A DNA stretch of 64,000 nt from Bisporella sp. PMI_857 (GCA_021307315.1 JAJSPD010000071.1:1-64000), one strand, 5' to 3'; positions 52,846 to 64,000 are shown, counted from the first letter of the stretch. A program made the numbers and translations. The notes: generated by a model from the letters alone, not told the origin.

Positions 52846-54914
52846 ACTTTAGGTTTCATGGTCGGGTGAAACGAGGCGGATATCACACTTGTTGGAGCGC
52901 AGGTTCTAATTGATAATTTGACAAATGAATACAAGGCACATAATGGTAGTAGTTGTCACGAAACAAAATACTTGCGCTGAGAAAGCCATAGTAAGGTTCA
53001 ATTACGAAAGTACTAAACTAGAAAAAGAAAGTGGAGCTCAAACGGATCTTTTTTAAAAATAGAACCAGGTTACATGCTACTAATTTTAAACAAGAATAAT
53101 AATTGAAATACTTATGTGCGGATTATATAACAAACGTAACAATATTTATATTTTGCTATATGACTCTTTAAATTTTATAAATTTTAGTAATTAAAATTTT
53201 ATTTCTGTTTAGCCTTTTTTTGAAGTTGCCATTTTTGTTGGATATCGATAGCGTAGCCTGTCTGTAAATCATGTGACGGTCGTATTAGGGGTCGTAACCT
53301 TATGCAAGGGATTGTAACAACCGGTATGCCCAGGTGCGACACGGAGGTCATGGCACGGGATTAGGAGGCTGACGATCAGGGTATGAGGGGTTTCAGAGCC
53401 GATACGGAGGAGAGTCGGAGTCGCCTATATAAAGGGCCTGCTCCTACTCTCTACAGTTGTTCCTCATGTTTTTGTATCCTTCGTAGGTAGACCTATAAGG
53501 CAATCACTATCAGCCTATTGTACGCACTCCCATATGTCTCTATTCTAGCCCGTGATTCCTTGCGTCGTTACAGGGATTGGTTATTCGGTGAATTGCCTTC
53601 CTATCCGTCTACTAACCAAGCTCTCTTGATAGTTCTAATAAGCTAAAAAATAACCTTCTTGAACCACTGCATACGGCAGACCTTGCGTACAATACAAGCC
53701 TCTGCTAGATTATCCTTTTAATAGTAGTAGTAATTTTATTAATGATAGTAAAAAATTGGAAATTTGGGGGGAAAAAACCACCTATTATTTTAGTATATTT
53801 TAACTGTAAAGCTACATGTTAGCTGATTCACACTTTTGCACTCTATTTAGTATTATGATCGTATAGTATAATATTAGATTTTTATATTAACACTACCTAT
53901 TTTTCGGGGGGGAATCTTATACTAATACTAACGTAGTATTAAAAAGTCGACACTATACCCCGTATGTCAAAAATACGGCAATACTATTGATAAAACACTG
54001 TTTACAATGTGTATGTAACAAGCGAGACTGGATCAATATATGATTCACCTCTACCCGCCTGAGTTAGAGATATGGATAAGGTTTCCGAAATATCTAAAAG
54101 AACTATTATATCACATCAATAAGACAGAACGGAATCCATATGTATACCACTAGCCCGTGATCCGTTGCTTCGTTATTAAGATAGAAAAAGGGTTACTATA
54201 ATTGGCCTGTAGTACACAACCAGGTAGTTTTTTTTTTGGAAGCACTAGCTTTTTCCGTGAGTAGGCTTCTAGATGGTTCTATAGTGTCTTGGCAATCTAA
54301 CAGTTGTGCGAAGCCACTGGGGATTTTGTTGATGTTGGAATTTGCGCCTGTCCCTAGAGATTGGAAATGGTCGTCGTTGAATTGTTCAGAATGAAGCAGG
54401 TTCCTGCAAAGTAACCTCGTATAAAAATTTCCTACTCCTATAGTTCGAATATTAGGATTGTTATTGTCTTGGAAAACTACAAAGGCGAAAATGATCTTGG
54501 TTCCTCCGAAGAAGGAGAAAATTTTAATTGTGAAGAAATTGGGAAACCGGATTCAGAAGAGCGCCGCCACGGCGGAAATGTTCAGTTCGCAATCTCTTCA
54601 TCTCGATCCCAAAAGTATACTAGGGTTTAGGCCGATCAACCGAGTTTTAGGCAACTGTCACATCCAATAAAATCAATCCCTATAACATAATGGAGTGGAG
54701 AAAGCTATCGTTGGTCTGCCATAGTCACGTTTTAAAAGCGTACATAATTATTAATCACCCAGTTCATTTACATCAACACATCTTCATTTTTCTGCAGATA
54801 GAAGTTCTCCGCCTTTAATTTATAATCATAGAGAAAGTGCCAACATACTTGAAAAATCCTATTTAGGCGCACGAATACACCCGTCAAAGAACCTCTTATA
54901 CTTGCATCGTCACC
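52846..54914. other. AT-rich gene-poor stretch with a solo LTR
   Basis: About 2 kb without a supported gene. Very AT-rich segments (about 53040-53240 and 53700-54000) look like RIP-decayed repeat sequence. The solo LTR at 53313-53572 is listed separately. The last 100 bp lead into the NmrA-like gene. Confidence 0.5.
53313..53572. mobile_element. Solo LTR of a retrotransposon, 260 bp
   Basis: Starts TGTAACAACC and ends CGTCGTTACA, so the termini are inverted TGTAAC/GTTACA. It is flanked by the direct repeat GGGAT on both sides (53308-53312 and 53573-53577), a 5-bp target-site duplication. A TATATAAAG promoter box lies at about 53424-53434. No internal retrotransposon sequence adjoins, so the element has been reduced to a single LTR by recombination. 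Confidence 0.85.
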
Positions 54915-55862
54915 ATGGCCCCTAGCCTCCTTATCGTCGGTGCAACTGGTAACACAGGCCGATGCGTTACCGAAACCCTGTCAAACTTAGTTCAAACTAG
55001 CAATGTCTTGTCTGGTCACCGGGTCCTTGCTCTTACACGTTCTTCAAAGAGCCCATTAGCACAACAGCTTGCGAAACTGCCCAATATCGAGGTAGTAGAG
55101 CAGAACTGGGTCGAAATCACTGCTGACTGGCTGCGTGAACACGAAGTCGTCAGAGCCTTTATTGCACCACATATCCAGACGAATCAATTTGCCGAAGAAT
55201 CCACATTCCACCTTGCGGCCCTGAAAGCAGGTGTCAAGTATGTTGTGCGGATTTCAACAGCCGCTGCGAATGTTCGCCCAGACTGCCCAGCTTTCTATGC
55301 ACGCAGCCATTGGGCAATCGAGAACCTGCTGAGCTCGCCGGAATTTAAAGGCTTGCAGTGGACCTCCCTGCAGTCTAACGTTTTTTCCCCTCTTTATCTT
55401 TCCGCCGCGGCGGAATTGATTAAGCAATACCGCAAGACTGGAAAGCAGGACACGCTTAGGATGATTGGATCAAGCGATGCGCCTGTTGGCATCATCGATC
55501 CACATGATATCGGAGTCGTTGCAGCTCGCCTCTTGTCTCTTGGAGACGTCACTGCGCACAACAACGCCAGATATGTTCTGAATGGGCCGGAAGATATCAC
55601 CGGAAACCAAATTGTAAAGATGGTCGAGCAGCATATCGGTACGCCGGTTGAGAATGTTATCTTCAAGGATGTGTCATTTATCGAGCACCTGGTGGCCGCT
55701 GCACCTCAGGAATCTAGGAACGTCATCTCGTCTATCAGACACGCTCTGGAGCCTGCGTGGGAGGGAAAATCCTCAACTTCCACAACTAGCAAGGAAGTAT
55801 TCGAGCTCGCTGCGCCCAAGCGTACGCCTGCTGACGTACTAAAGACTTTATTAGAGGGGTAG
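54915..55862 (+). CDS. NmrA-like NAD(P)-binding family protein
   Basis: Single exon, 315 residues. The start has a good fungal context (CACCATGG). The N terminus is LLIVGATGNTGRCVTETL, the glycine-rich Rossmann motif GATGxTG of NmrA-like atypical short-chain dehydrogenases. Next come an NADP-favouring basic residue after strand 2 (ALTRSS), YVVRISTAAANV, and a C-terminal region with GIIDPHDIGVVAARLL and YVLNGPEDITGNQIVKM as in NmrA/HSCARG-like proteins. Members act as redox sensors or as reductases; the YxxxK dyad of classical enzymes is not seen, though Tyr and His occur near FYARSHWAIEN. Probably cytosolic. No linked pathway genes. Confidence 0.88.
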   Translation: MAPSLLIVGATGNTGRCVTETLSNLVQTSNVLSGHRVLALTRSSKSPLAQQLAKLPNIEVVEQNWVEITADWLREHEVVRAFIAPHIQTNQFAEESTFHLAALKAGVKYVVRISTAAANVRPDCPAFYARSHWAIENLLSSPEFKGLQWTSLQSNVFSPLYLSAAAELIKQYRKTGKQDTLRMIGSSDAPVGIIDPHDIGVVAARLLSLGDVTAHNNARYVLNGPEDITGNQIVKMVEQHIGTPVENVIFKDVSFIEHLVAAAPQESRNVISSIRHALEPAWEGKSSTSTTSKEVFELAAPKRTPADVLKTLLEG

Positions 55863-58232
55863 GACCGCTATATAGTAGTATCTGACGGACTTGGGCTGAA
55901 TCAATTGCACCTGCTCTTATTATTATACTTTAGCAATTTAAACACACTCGTAAATAAATAAAAGCTATATCGCATTCAAACTTGAGCACTATATTTGAGT
56001 ATACTCGTGAATTCTAGCCGGATCAAGACTGTCACCGCATATAGAAGACTCTAGGAGGCGGCACTGCTTGATGCCTAGCACTCGCCTCGGCCACAATTCT
56101 TTAGCAACGATTGAACCGATCTATACCAACTGCTCTAGAAATTCTTACACATCAAGAATCAATAAATAGGAGGTCTTGGGGAGTGCTCAGGCTAATCCAC
56201 AAGCACAACATGTCTCGTGGCCATGCTGAAATTGGCCGACTAAAGAGTGGGGGTATATTCCTGGTCTACTCGAAATGGGGCCTAGGGCAGGTCAATATTG
56301 AAAGGACCGCAACCGCAGGCCAATTGAATAAAGCTCTTTCAGAGCTGCGGTTGGCATTGTAACTTGGCATTCGGTCGGGAGAGACAATTCACTTCAAGGG
56401 CCTCCTTAATTTGTGTAGACTTAATCTTTTGAAAGACGTCATACTCGTGTAATAGCATGACGTAGAGCTATTCCGTCTCTCATCCTGCTTTTTGCACGAC
56501 TGTCGGCCATGGTTCGAGTATATCGATAGATTTCTGGGACCGGCCCACCTTCATGTCTGGACTTATCAAAACCCCACAAGTGACTAAGTTTTTTTTCGCG
56601 TAAAAAAGGGGCTCGCTCGCTTACGTCCCAAATGCTGACTGACCCTCAATGAAATTCGGGAACTAGGATATGTTATTCTTCAGGGGGGGTTGATTTTCAA
56701 AGCAACGAATTGATTTTATTATTTACTCTTGCGCTGCAGCGGGTGAGAGGGTTGCGAGATCCAAAGAGATGCTCTATGTTGGTGGGAGAACGGAAACCAG
56801 ATGTGGCGCTTATCCACAGCAAATAAAGCTCACCAGTCCGCTCTTCAAAATAAGTTCTAATCGCTCGTAGTCAGGAGCCTTGTTTCCCGTGGTGGTTACA
56901 GAAGCTCAACTCTGTACTTGGCTAGTTTATTTCATTTTTTAGCACCACGAAGTATCCACTGCACCAATGACCTCTGATCTTCCTCTTAAAAGTCCCGATA
57001 TGTGTAAAAGTAGCATTTATGAAACGGATCGTGGCTCCCACATTCTTGGCATCTGTAATCATTATTGAGATAAGGAAGAGAGAGTAGTGGCAAAGGAGAG
57101 AGCTGTTGAAACATATGATCACGATAATTTTGTAGCCGGCTTTTTCAGGGCTTTTTCTTATGGCTCCGTTATGTCTGCTGCTGTTGTGTCCGTTGGATGC
57201 AGCTTCATTACGCATGGGCAGAATGAAGCTGTTATGACTGGTATTGGCTACGAACCGGATATATTTTTGGTGATAAATTGGAAATAAATTACACCATGTT
57301 CTAAGATTTCTTGGTTTAAGTATCCTCTTTGGAATACGGGCAATAATTGAGGGCTGTAAATTATCTCCCGAATAAGGGTCTTGATTGTATACAAGCGCAT
57401 TGGAAATTTCTTGAATCCAAGCCGCAGTTCTATTTGGTCATAAAGAGTTTAGCCACCAAGAAATGATGGGAAGTACAAATAAGAGCTTCGGAAGAAGCGG
57501 CTCAAGGATGGTTCAAAGTGATGAATCAATTGACAGGTGTGAGATTGGCAGAAACAGTGGTAAGAAGTTGTAGAGTGATTAAAACCAAGGCCGCTCCGAT
57601 TGCCGAACTCTCTATCATGCTCTGTTTCATATTTCATGGCTACTATAGGCATTAACTTGACTAATTTCATAGCACAGGCGTTGTGAATATGTCTGACGAA
57701 TGTTTATTTTGCCATTGCATCGCAGTCACCGTCACGAACCAAGTGATCAGAACCTCAAGGACGACGAAGACTCATGAATGGCAAAGAAGTGGAACCTTTC
57801 TCAGTACGTGTCTAAGAGGATGTAACACATCGATCTCGTAGCTATACGCTGTTTCAGCCGCGCCACTGTGATCTTGGCGATACCCAGTCCCCGGGCAGAT
57901 TAAAGGCACCTGTCTGCCAACTGCAATGTGGTTAGATCGGCGGGTTTCATCTTCTGTATTAATCACATGTGAGTTGAATGGAACATATTAATAATTAAAT
58001 TCGATAATTACATCCCGTCTTATAATCTCTACAACATGCCTTGCCTCAGAAAATGAGGGAGGTAACACTTCAATGAAACCTGATCTACAATTCTCCATTC
58101 TTGCAAACGACATGGTAACGACTGGAATCAATAATTAGTAGGAATAATCCACAGAGCAAGATCGAGGAAGTATACTGCAAAGCCACTGGACAAAAGCTAG
58201 GTCTTAATTTCCCTGAGCATCCTCACCACTTC
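55863..58232. other. Long intergenic region, nothing firm
   Basis: About 2.4 kb. Small ORFs (56111-56362 +, 56922-57215 -, 57449-57670 -) lack domains and typical composition. A G-run occurs at about 56682. No element termini were recognised. Confidence 0.4.
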
Positions 58233-58478
58233 TCAAACTGCTGAGAGTTCAACATTGGGATTCGATTTGTTGGCATGCGGGCGGGTTTTCCAGGTCAGGA
58301 CCAACCCACCAATGCCAACGATTGTCACAACAATACCAAAGATGATTTGGATGATTGAGTTGCTTGAGGAGGAGACACTCTTTGCTGAAGTTGTGCCAGT
58401 GGCTGGGAAATCTCTTAGCTCTGCTGTCCATTGTGTTAGCCTATCGGTTCGTACACCTGGAAGGGTAGGCTTACTCAT
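58233..58478 (-). CDS. Small single-pass membrane protein, 81 aa (tentative)
   Basis: The ATG at 58476-58478 opens an 81-residue frame: a Ser/Thr-rich N-terminal half (FPATGTTSAKSVSSSS), one strong membrane helix (IIQIIFGIVVTIVGIGGLVL), and a short basic cytosolic tail ending ELSAV. This resembles the membrane end of fungal mucin-like surface sensors, but here the outer part is very short. It could be the last exon of a larger gene, though I found no convincing upstream exon. Confidence 0.35.
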   Translation of the reverse strand: MSKPTLPGVRTDRLTQWTAELRDFPATGTTSAKSVSSSSNSIIQIIFGIVVTIVGIGGLVLTWKTRPHANKSNPNVELSAV

Positions 58479-59163
58479 GATGGGGACGGCTATGATTGGG
58501 CTAGTAAGAAGCACGGCTTGGTCAAGTTCTCAAATACCGCGTGTATCAAAACTCTAGCAGTCGCTTGTATAAAGAACCGAGCATCTTATCATTATTTCTA
58601 CAATCTTACTGTCTACATCTCTGGTAAGCCATCTCACCGTCAGCTTGTCGCAGCACTTCCGCTGTTGGGAGCGCTGCGATAACAACTTGGCAGGAATCAG
58701 TCGTACTTGTCTTTTTTCTGAAATCACGAGATTGCTGCTGGCAGCATTTCCAAGTCTGATTCTGCTGCGAGGACTGTATTGTCACGTTCCAAACGAGGCT
58801 GGTAATGTCGCTCACCGCTCGGGTCAATATTCTGTCGCAGCACTTCCCTTTTCGGCAACATCGGCCAATGAGTGTGTATCTGCCGCTTATGTAAGTCAGC
58901 CTCCCACCTTCAACGCCCAAATAGGAAATGCTGCGAAGATGATTGGGGAAGTTAGTAGAAAAAATTCACTTTGATGTCTAGTTGGGCCGAGAAACCATGA
59001 CGTGGCCAGTGTATATATTAAATATCTGGCATGTCGCCCAGTTCATCTGGTCTTTTCTGTGTTCATTTCACTCAGAAACCTTTCTCTTTACCACAGCCTT
59101 GTCCATCAGGAAGGCTATACATTCTGATATCTTTCGTTTTTGTCAGCTTTTGCTGCCATAGAA
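58479..59163. other. Intergenic, upstream of the Zn2Cys6-like regulator
   Basis: About 690 bp with no supported gene. A GCAGCACTTCC motif occurs at about 58651 and 58837. The 3' part is probably the promoter and leader of the regulator. Confidence 0.4.
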
Positions 59164-61127
59164 ATGGAACCAGCCCAGTGTTCTCAGGAACCTCAGAATG
59201 AGAGGAGCACCACAAACTTGGATGACCTATCCCAGATAATGCAGTATCCTTCTCTGATGGATCCATATCCTCCTTTCTTTAACTTCGACTTTGATGATTC
59301 CACTTCCATTTTCGACTCTTCCTTTCTTGACTTTCCATTTGATGCAAGCCCCGCCAATCTCGGATGGGTTTCGAGTACTTATGCAGATGCGCGTATTTCC
59401 AATCCACTTGAAAATGTCAACCAAGCCACCATAAACCCAGAAATCCCCGCCACGGCTCTCCTTGATCTGGGGCCACTCAATTCGGCACTAGTCGATCCGC
59501 ACCAGATCGGTTCAACCTTCCTATACAACGACTCTGCTTCTTCAACCGAGCCGCGACAAGACAGCCCCGCTCAGAAAGCAAATTCTGGAACAAGAGACAG
59601 CGACTGTACAGCGGAGCCCCGATATATCAATCTGCCAGTTATTCCGAAATACGTCACAACGGCTGGAGACAGAAGCCAGTTTGGGCTTTTGGAATTAAAA
59701 GCGTTGAGGAAGAAGCGTCAACGTCGTACTGCGACAGATCTCGAGAATAGAAAAGTGAAAGAAAAAAGAAAAAATGGGGATGTTTGTCTTCCTTGTCAGT
59801 TCAGAGGCCGTAAAGTAGGGTTGGTACACTCCTCTATGCGACTCATCTCACTAACAACCTGGCTCTAAGTGCGAAGACAGGAGCGGAAGGCAGTGTAAAC
59901 GCTGTATAAAGTTTTATGGTGATTGGTTCTGGAATCCTTGTATTCCAGTTCGGGATCGCTTGCCGACCTTGTCAGGAAATTACCGTGAGCATCTATCAAA
60001 CATTCTTCACTGCCGAGCTCATTCTCTTACAATGCACTAGGCTTGCGGGATCTTCCAATTGATCTCAATCTCGACACGATAAGGACGCCGTCTATAGGTG
60101 CCTGCGAACACTGTCCCGATGGGTTTGCAGATGCGCGACAGGTCCACTTTAGCATTGTAGATGGCTTGATTCAAACTCAGACCCAATACCTGATTGACGT
60201 AGACTTCAACCGCCGCATGAAAGACCGTCTTATCGATATTATGGGGGAAACGTGCTATTATAGCGCTGCTATGGAGTCCGCATTTGAGGAGAACGTATTT
60301 GTGGACCGTATCATCCCGCACATGCCTAAGGATGACTCTGGAAGAATTCTTTTTGAACTTGGGCGAGCATATGTCGCAAGAGAGTTTGAGGGAGTAAGCA
60401 GGTGTTCTCTAGCTTTGGTGTCGTGTCTGACTTTTATCAGTATGATCTGGTCGTACTTGCAACTCGTCTCTTTGCCCATGCGCTGGTTGCTCGTAACGCC
60501 TCTTTTGGGGTGTGGCCAGATTGCCGGACACCTAGCACAGAGGGCTTCAATTTATATTTCTTTGGAGTTTTTTTGCACTACGTTAGGCTTTGTCACCTGC
60601 TGGAAGAAGGATTACATGCACTTATACTTCATAGGTTGAATGGTTTAGGGGCGGCACAGGCAAAGACTATGTGGCCATCTGTAGCCCTATCCTTCACGCT
60701 AATATTCAGCTCTTGGGCGTATCTTGTTATGGGAAGCGGTAGAGCAAGTCCACCGCTTTCATTGTTTCATTTCGTTATGAAAGTCTTCTCTAATTGGTAA
60801 TTAGGTTCTTATTCTGGAACACGAGGAAATAGCTGGTTCTCTACTCGCATTGTTCCAGATACGCTTCTCTGGAATGAGTCCACTGAATAGTGGGACATTG
60901 GGGGATCCCGAATGCTACCAGTTAGTAGTAGATGGTCTAAAGCAGGTTAAAGAATCTTTGGTACATCATCCATGTACGTATGCTCTCTCGGCCTTCTGTA
61001 ACAAATAGGAGAACTAACCTACGCAGGCTCCTGCTATAACAAGTACCTATTTCAGCAAATTTTCCGTTCTAGCGACGACTTCAAAACCAAACACCGTTCC
61101 GAACCTATCGAACTTCTCCCTGAATAA
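59164..61127 (+). CDS. Atypical Zn2Cys6-like transcription factor
   Basis: Multi-exon. Well supported exons: 59164-59814, 59870-59984, 60041-60393, then from 60441. A later exon covers about 60805-60973 (LILEHEEIAGSLLALFQIRF) and the last is 61027-61127, ending LLPE. One intron between about 60700 and 60804 I could not place; the coding sense is confused there, so a lesion is possible. The N terminus is acidic and aromatic, as in an activation domain, followed by a basic stretch. The metal cluster straddles intron 1: VCLPCQFRGRK joined to CEDRSGRQCKRC, then WFWNPC. So spacing is C-x2-C-x6-C-x7-C-x2-C, with the last Cys about 13 residues on, longer than in Gal4 proteins. The C-terminal half is helical, like fungal regulator middle domains. 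Nuclear regulator, target unknown. Confidence 0.7.
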
Positions 61128-61654
61128 TCGTTTGGGAATACTTAGACAGTTTTTCTTCAAGGTTACCCCAGTTAGGTAGCGTTGAGATTCCACTTGCAGC
61201 TTGATCCATATTTCCATTAAACATTATATCTTTGCAGGCGCGGCTTTGGACCTAGTGACTGTCTCGTAAAATGACGGGATAAGTGACCAGATCAGGATTT
61301 AGGAGAATATGAGCAGCTGGGAATATATGGATATCAAGGAGGCTATTATGAGCAGGCCGAAAGGTGGTCTAGGTGCGCACAGAATGAGTGCATGGCCACA
61401 TCTGAGTAGGGTGAGAAAGGAGACTGAGACGAGCACTAAGGCCATGAACAGGATAACATGTCTGAGATTGAATAGTAGCAGTGCAGCCCTCTTACTAGTT
61501 GATATCAAATGCTAGGTTGTATAACGTTTGGGTAGGAATAATCCTTAGTTGCTTGTAGAATCTTCAAATCCGCGCTATTAATTGAACTACTATATATTTC
61601 TACAAACCGTGATACTTGAGGAAATGAATATGGAAGGTATTGCAGTCATCTCCC
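61128..61654. other. Intergenic, nothing supported
   Basis: About 530 bp between two convergent genes. Nothing recognised. Confidence 0.4.
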
Positions 61655-62347
61655 TTACTTGGGAGTTCTGTGATACCCTTGCTTCCATAACGCTACGGTC
61701 TCATCAGGTTGTAATAGTGGTCCGACCTCCCCACTCTCCTTTTCTTCCCAGCTTTTGAGAAAGGCATACCCTTCATAATCTTCTAGATCCTCGTAGAAAG
61801 TCGCCTCAAACTGGCGTCGCAAGATGTCACACCGTTCACCCATCGTCCTTGCCATCAGCAGCCGTGATGGAGCTTCAGGCAGCAAATTATCCTCTTCATC
61901 AACACCCGCGAAGACCGTATCGAATTCCGCAACCCATAGCCCACCAGTCGATGGCCATCCGACTTTGACAAATCGCTTCTCTCGCATCGTCGCTGGCGGC
62001 TGATCTGCGATCACAAACGAGCCGTTGCCGGCACGAGTGGCTCCCTCCTCGACTGCAACAATGATCGAGTAACGGGCTTCGCTGTCCCACCACTTTGCAC
62101 CAAGAAGCAATAAGCGTTGGCAGAAAGCATCTTCTGCTTTTTGGTCTTCGAGTCGCTCTATAGGTGGATCAAGCGGGTCAAGTCCAAGAAACTCGAAATC
62201 AATCGCATCGGCTTTGTTGAGGATGATGACACCACCTCTCGATGGCCATGCGTAGATACTGGCTTCATTATCACCGAAGCTAGTGCGGATGGTGCTGTCG
62301 TATGGGCAGGTCATCCCACCGCACACATATGTTCTGCGAGAAGTCAT
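61655..62347 (-). CDS. Conserved-looking fungal protein of unknown function, 230 aa
   Basis: Single exon, ATG at 62345-62347 (MTSRRTYVCGG). It is a globular-looking protein with GDNEASIYAWPSRGGVIIL near the start, a middle part with LLLLGAKWWDSEARYSII and VGWPSTGGLWVAEFDT, and an acidic helical C terminus (FYEDLEDYEGYAFLKSWEE). There is no signal peptide, membrane span or catalytic motif. The good open frame and balanced composition make it a likely gene. Many ascomycete genomes carry short proteins of this look near HET and secreted-protein genes, but no function is known to me. Confidence 0.65.
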   Translation of the reverse strand: MTSRRTYVCGGMTCPYDSTIRTSFGDNEASIYAWPSRGGVIILNKADAIDFEFLGLDPLDPPIERLEDQKAEDAFCQRLLLLGAKWWDSEARYSIIVAVEEGATRAGNGSFVIADQPPATMREKRFVKVGWPSTGGLWVAEFDTVFAGVDEEDNLLPEAPSRLLMARTMGERCDILRRQFEATFYEDLEDYEGYAFLKSWEEKESGEVGPLLQPDETVALWKQGYHRTPK

Positions 62348-63101
62348 TTTGAGGCTCGCAGTTCTAACGAGTCGAGCGTGGTTAGGCCAGTCAAAATGTA
62401 CCAAATGAGGTAAAAGCAATTCATAAATACACCGAAGAGTAGCCCTGGTATGTGTTGAGTACTTTATCGATCCTGGGTACTTTATTTTTATGGAGATGAT
62501 GAGGATGGTGTATTTGCCGGCTGTGCAAATAAGGTACCAGTACTCACATCCGTAGGCGGCGCGGGGTGTGGCGGTACAGTTACCTTATTAGGAGATGGTG
62601 CTCCAATTGGGCACATCGGTTATACCCAGGCTGTGGCGGGAGGATCGAAATCATCCCCCTATATTTCATGAATTCGCCTCCACAGCTCCATGCCATTTAG
62701 GCCTTTTATATGGTCTGGAGGAGTCATCCAATCACGTGCACCCTCTAGAGTTTGTCTCACCCCGGTTCCTGTGTTGCTAAATACATCATTTTACCATTCC
62801 TCCATTCATGCAAGTATACGATTTTTTTGTTCTTGAGGTAGCTATCTTAGTCGAGTCCTTCCTTCGCCTGTCTTTGTCGGCTCAATTGAGTTCGAACCGC
62901 CCCGTCCTCAATACCTTGTATCACCAAGTATGGGTTGTGAGAGGATGAAATGTGAGTGGAAAAGCCCCTCCTATCTCTCTTTTCTCTGTAGAATCCATTT
63001 AAACACTGATCTCTCCAATCCCAACTCTTCAGTATTTTAAATCTTTCGAATTTATCAAACTTATCCCATCGAAAAACAAATGCATTAAATGCATACGCAA
63101 A
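62348..63101. other. Intergenic, promoter of the next gene
   Basis: About 750 bp. Nothing but short ORFs; the 3' part precedes the secreted metallopeptidase-like gene. Confidence 0.4.
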
Positions 63102-64000
63102 ATGTACTTCTCTATTCTTCTTCACTTCCTGGCTCGTGGCCTGCTCGTTCTTACTACGGTTCTTTGCGTTGCTGCTGTACCCATTGTGGATGGAGATGAA
63201 GAACCAGCTTCAGTTCGCCCACGAGACTCCAAATCAACTCCTAACCCACTCGATTATGCGCCAGATACATCAAAAGATGAATTTCCTCCGTACCCTCCTA
63301 TGCGCAATACCGACGGGTCCAATATTACCGCCCAAAACTTACGGGGCGTCAGACTCTTTGGCTGGAAAGGCTGCTCATCGCCTGATGTGAAAACGATCTC
63401 GGATTCCTTCGATGATTTTGAAAAGCTTGCCAAGCAAGAAGCTTTGTGGAAAAGTATTGACTGGAACTCTCAAGCTGCTAAAGAGATCTGGGGCTATGGG
63501 ACTGGTAACAAGGTGGTGACTGACAAACGCAAGACTCAGATTCAACGTGAATACAAATCACCAAATATTTTTCAAGTGTGATAGAAATTGCTGACTTATT
63601 GAAGAGATCTATCAATCGGCAGAACAAGTTCGTAGTAAGGCCTGGTATGTAAGTCACCTTCCTGGGGTGAAAGCTCACTTTTGGGATTTCTCTTAGAGGA
63701 GCTCTTGCACAATCTCCTGAATATGCATTCTGACACGACTTCCTGGTTAGGTTCCCCCTTACGATGACTTTACTCCCCCGTGGATGGCTTGGAGATACCT
63801 TTGGATAGAAGTTTGTTCTTTCCCATGGGTTTGAGTGGTATATAAGTAACAAAGACTAGATTGCATGCAGCAGTGTTAAGGGAGACCCGAAAAATGAATG
63901 CGGTGATCGACCAGAAAAGGATCCAAAGTGTCCTGGCGGGAGAGACCCACCTCCCGGCGGGATGAACAGTGAAATGGAAGCCTTCAGCAACCCCCTTGGA
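63102..64000 (+). CDS. Secreted metallopeptidase-like protein (partial, runs off the window)
   Basis: Exons: 63102-63546, 63605-63648, 63751-63810 and 63860 to beyond 64000. All introns are GT...AG and keep one frame; intron 2 starts with the consensus GTAAGT. A signal peptide (residues 1-26, ending VAAVP) and a Pro/Ser-rich pro-region lead into VRLFGWKGCSSPDVKTIS, then SIDWNSQAAKEIWGYGTGN, then TQIQQIYQSAEQVRSKAW, PPWMAWRYLWIEIACS, and GDPKNECGDRPEKDPKCP. This order is that of a family of secreted fungal proteins related to metallopeptidases. The zinc-binding HExxH, if present, would lie beyond the window. Without the exons, the frame appears to stop at 63581; the splice model removes that. 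Probable extracellular protein. Confidence 0.75.

Noticed and set aside
56111..56362. 83-codon + strand ORF
   Set aside because: No domain or gene-like context; length is within chance expectation.

Overview
The window reads as nuclear DNA of a filamentous ascomycete. Introns are short (47-102 nt, GT...AG, usually with a CTAAC/CTGAC-like branch site). Genes are interspersed on both strands, and many families are typical of such fungi: HET (heterokaryon incompatibility) domains, 2EXR, BTB/POZ, GMC oxidoreductase, NmrA-like, Zn2Cys6-like regulators and small secreted proteins. The gene set looks most like Leotiomycetes (Helotiales or Sclerotiniaceae), but that placement is inference. Several degraded copies differ from intact relatives largely by C-to-T and G-to-A changes, which suggests past repeat-induced point mutation (RIP). 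The region is accessory: gene-poor stretches, mobile-element remnants and decayed HET genes alternate with intact genes.

Layout. 0-5 kb: a secreted KKDEP-repeat protein, a 2EXR-type protein, a tRNA-Pro(CGG)-like remnant and a small secreted protein. 7.7-9.7 kb: an intact three-exon secreted GMC oxidoreductase. 13.4-16.7 kb: two divergent conserved fungal proteins of unknown function. 17.7-19.1 kb: a BTB protein carrying a 99-nt internal tandem repeat; a decayed paralogue lies at 30.3-31.4 kb. 20.4-21.1 kb: a probable bZIP/DUF3425 regulator pseudogene. 21.9-23.1 kb: an aldo-keto reductase. 23.5-24.3 kb: a HET fragment abutting a hAT transposase remnant. 24.5-26.6 kb: a coiled-coil membrane protein and a polytopic membrane protein. 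26.7-29.2 kb: a tandem ubiquitin-like protein divergent from a RING-between-RING (RBR) ubiquitin ligase. 29.4-30.3 kb: two copies of a 121-bp inverted-repeat element.

32.4-38.7 kb is a notable three-gene block: a large HET-domain protein flanked by two paralogous membrane proteins. 39.8-46.4 kb is a graveyard of a second hAT copy, a HET N-terminal fragment, a RecQ-like helicase relic with a 10-bp minisatellite, and a HET gene with an in-frame stop. 47-49 kb has a C2H2 zinc-finger protein and an unknown ORF. 49.6 kb has a pogo/Fot1-like MITE, 50.8-52.8 kb a large frameshifted membrane protein, and 53.3 kb a solo LTR with target-site duplication. 54.9-64 kb has an NmrA-like protein, a small membrane protein, a Zn2Cys6-like transcription factor, an unknown protein, and a secreted metallopeptidase-like protein that runs off the window.

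Two gene groups look like working units. The first is the ubiquitin-like/RBR divergent pair, where the small protein has two ubiquitin folds and a Gly-Gly two residues from its C terminus. The second is the HET protein between two paralogous membrane proteins, which could be an uncharacterised allorecognition or cell-death module. Both functional readings are inference from architecture and neighbourhood.
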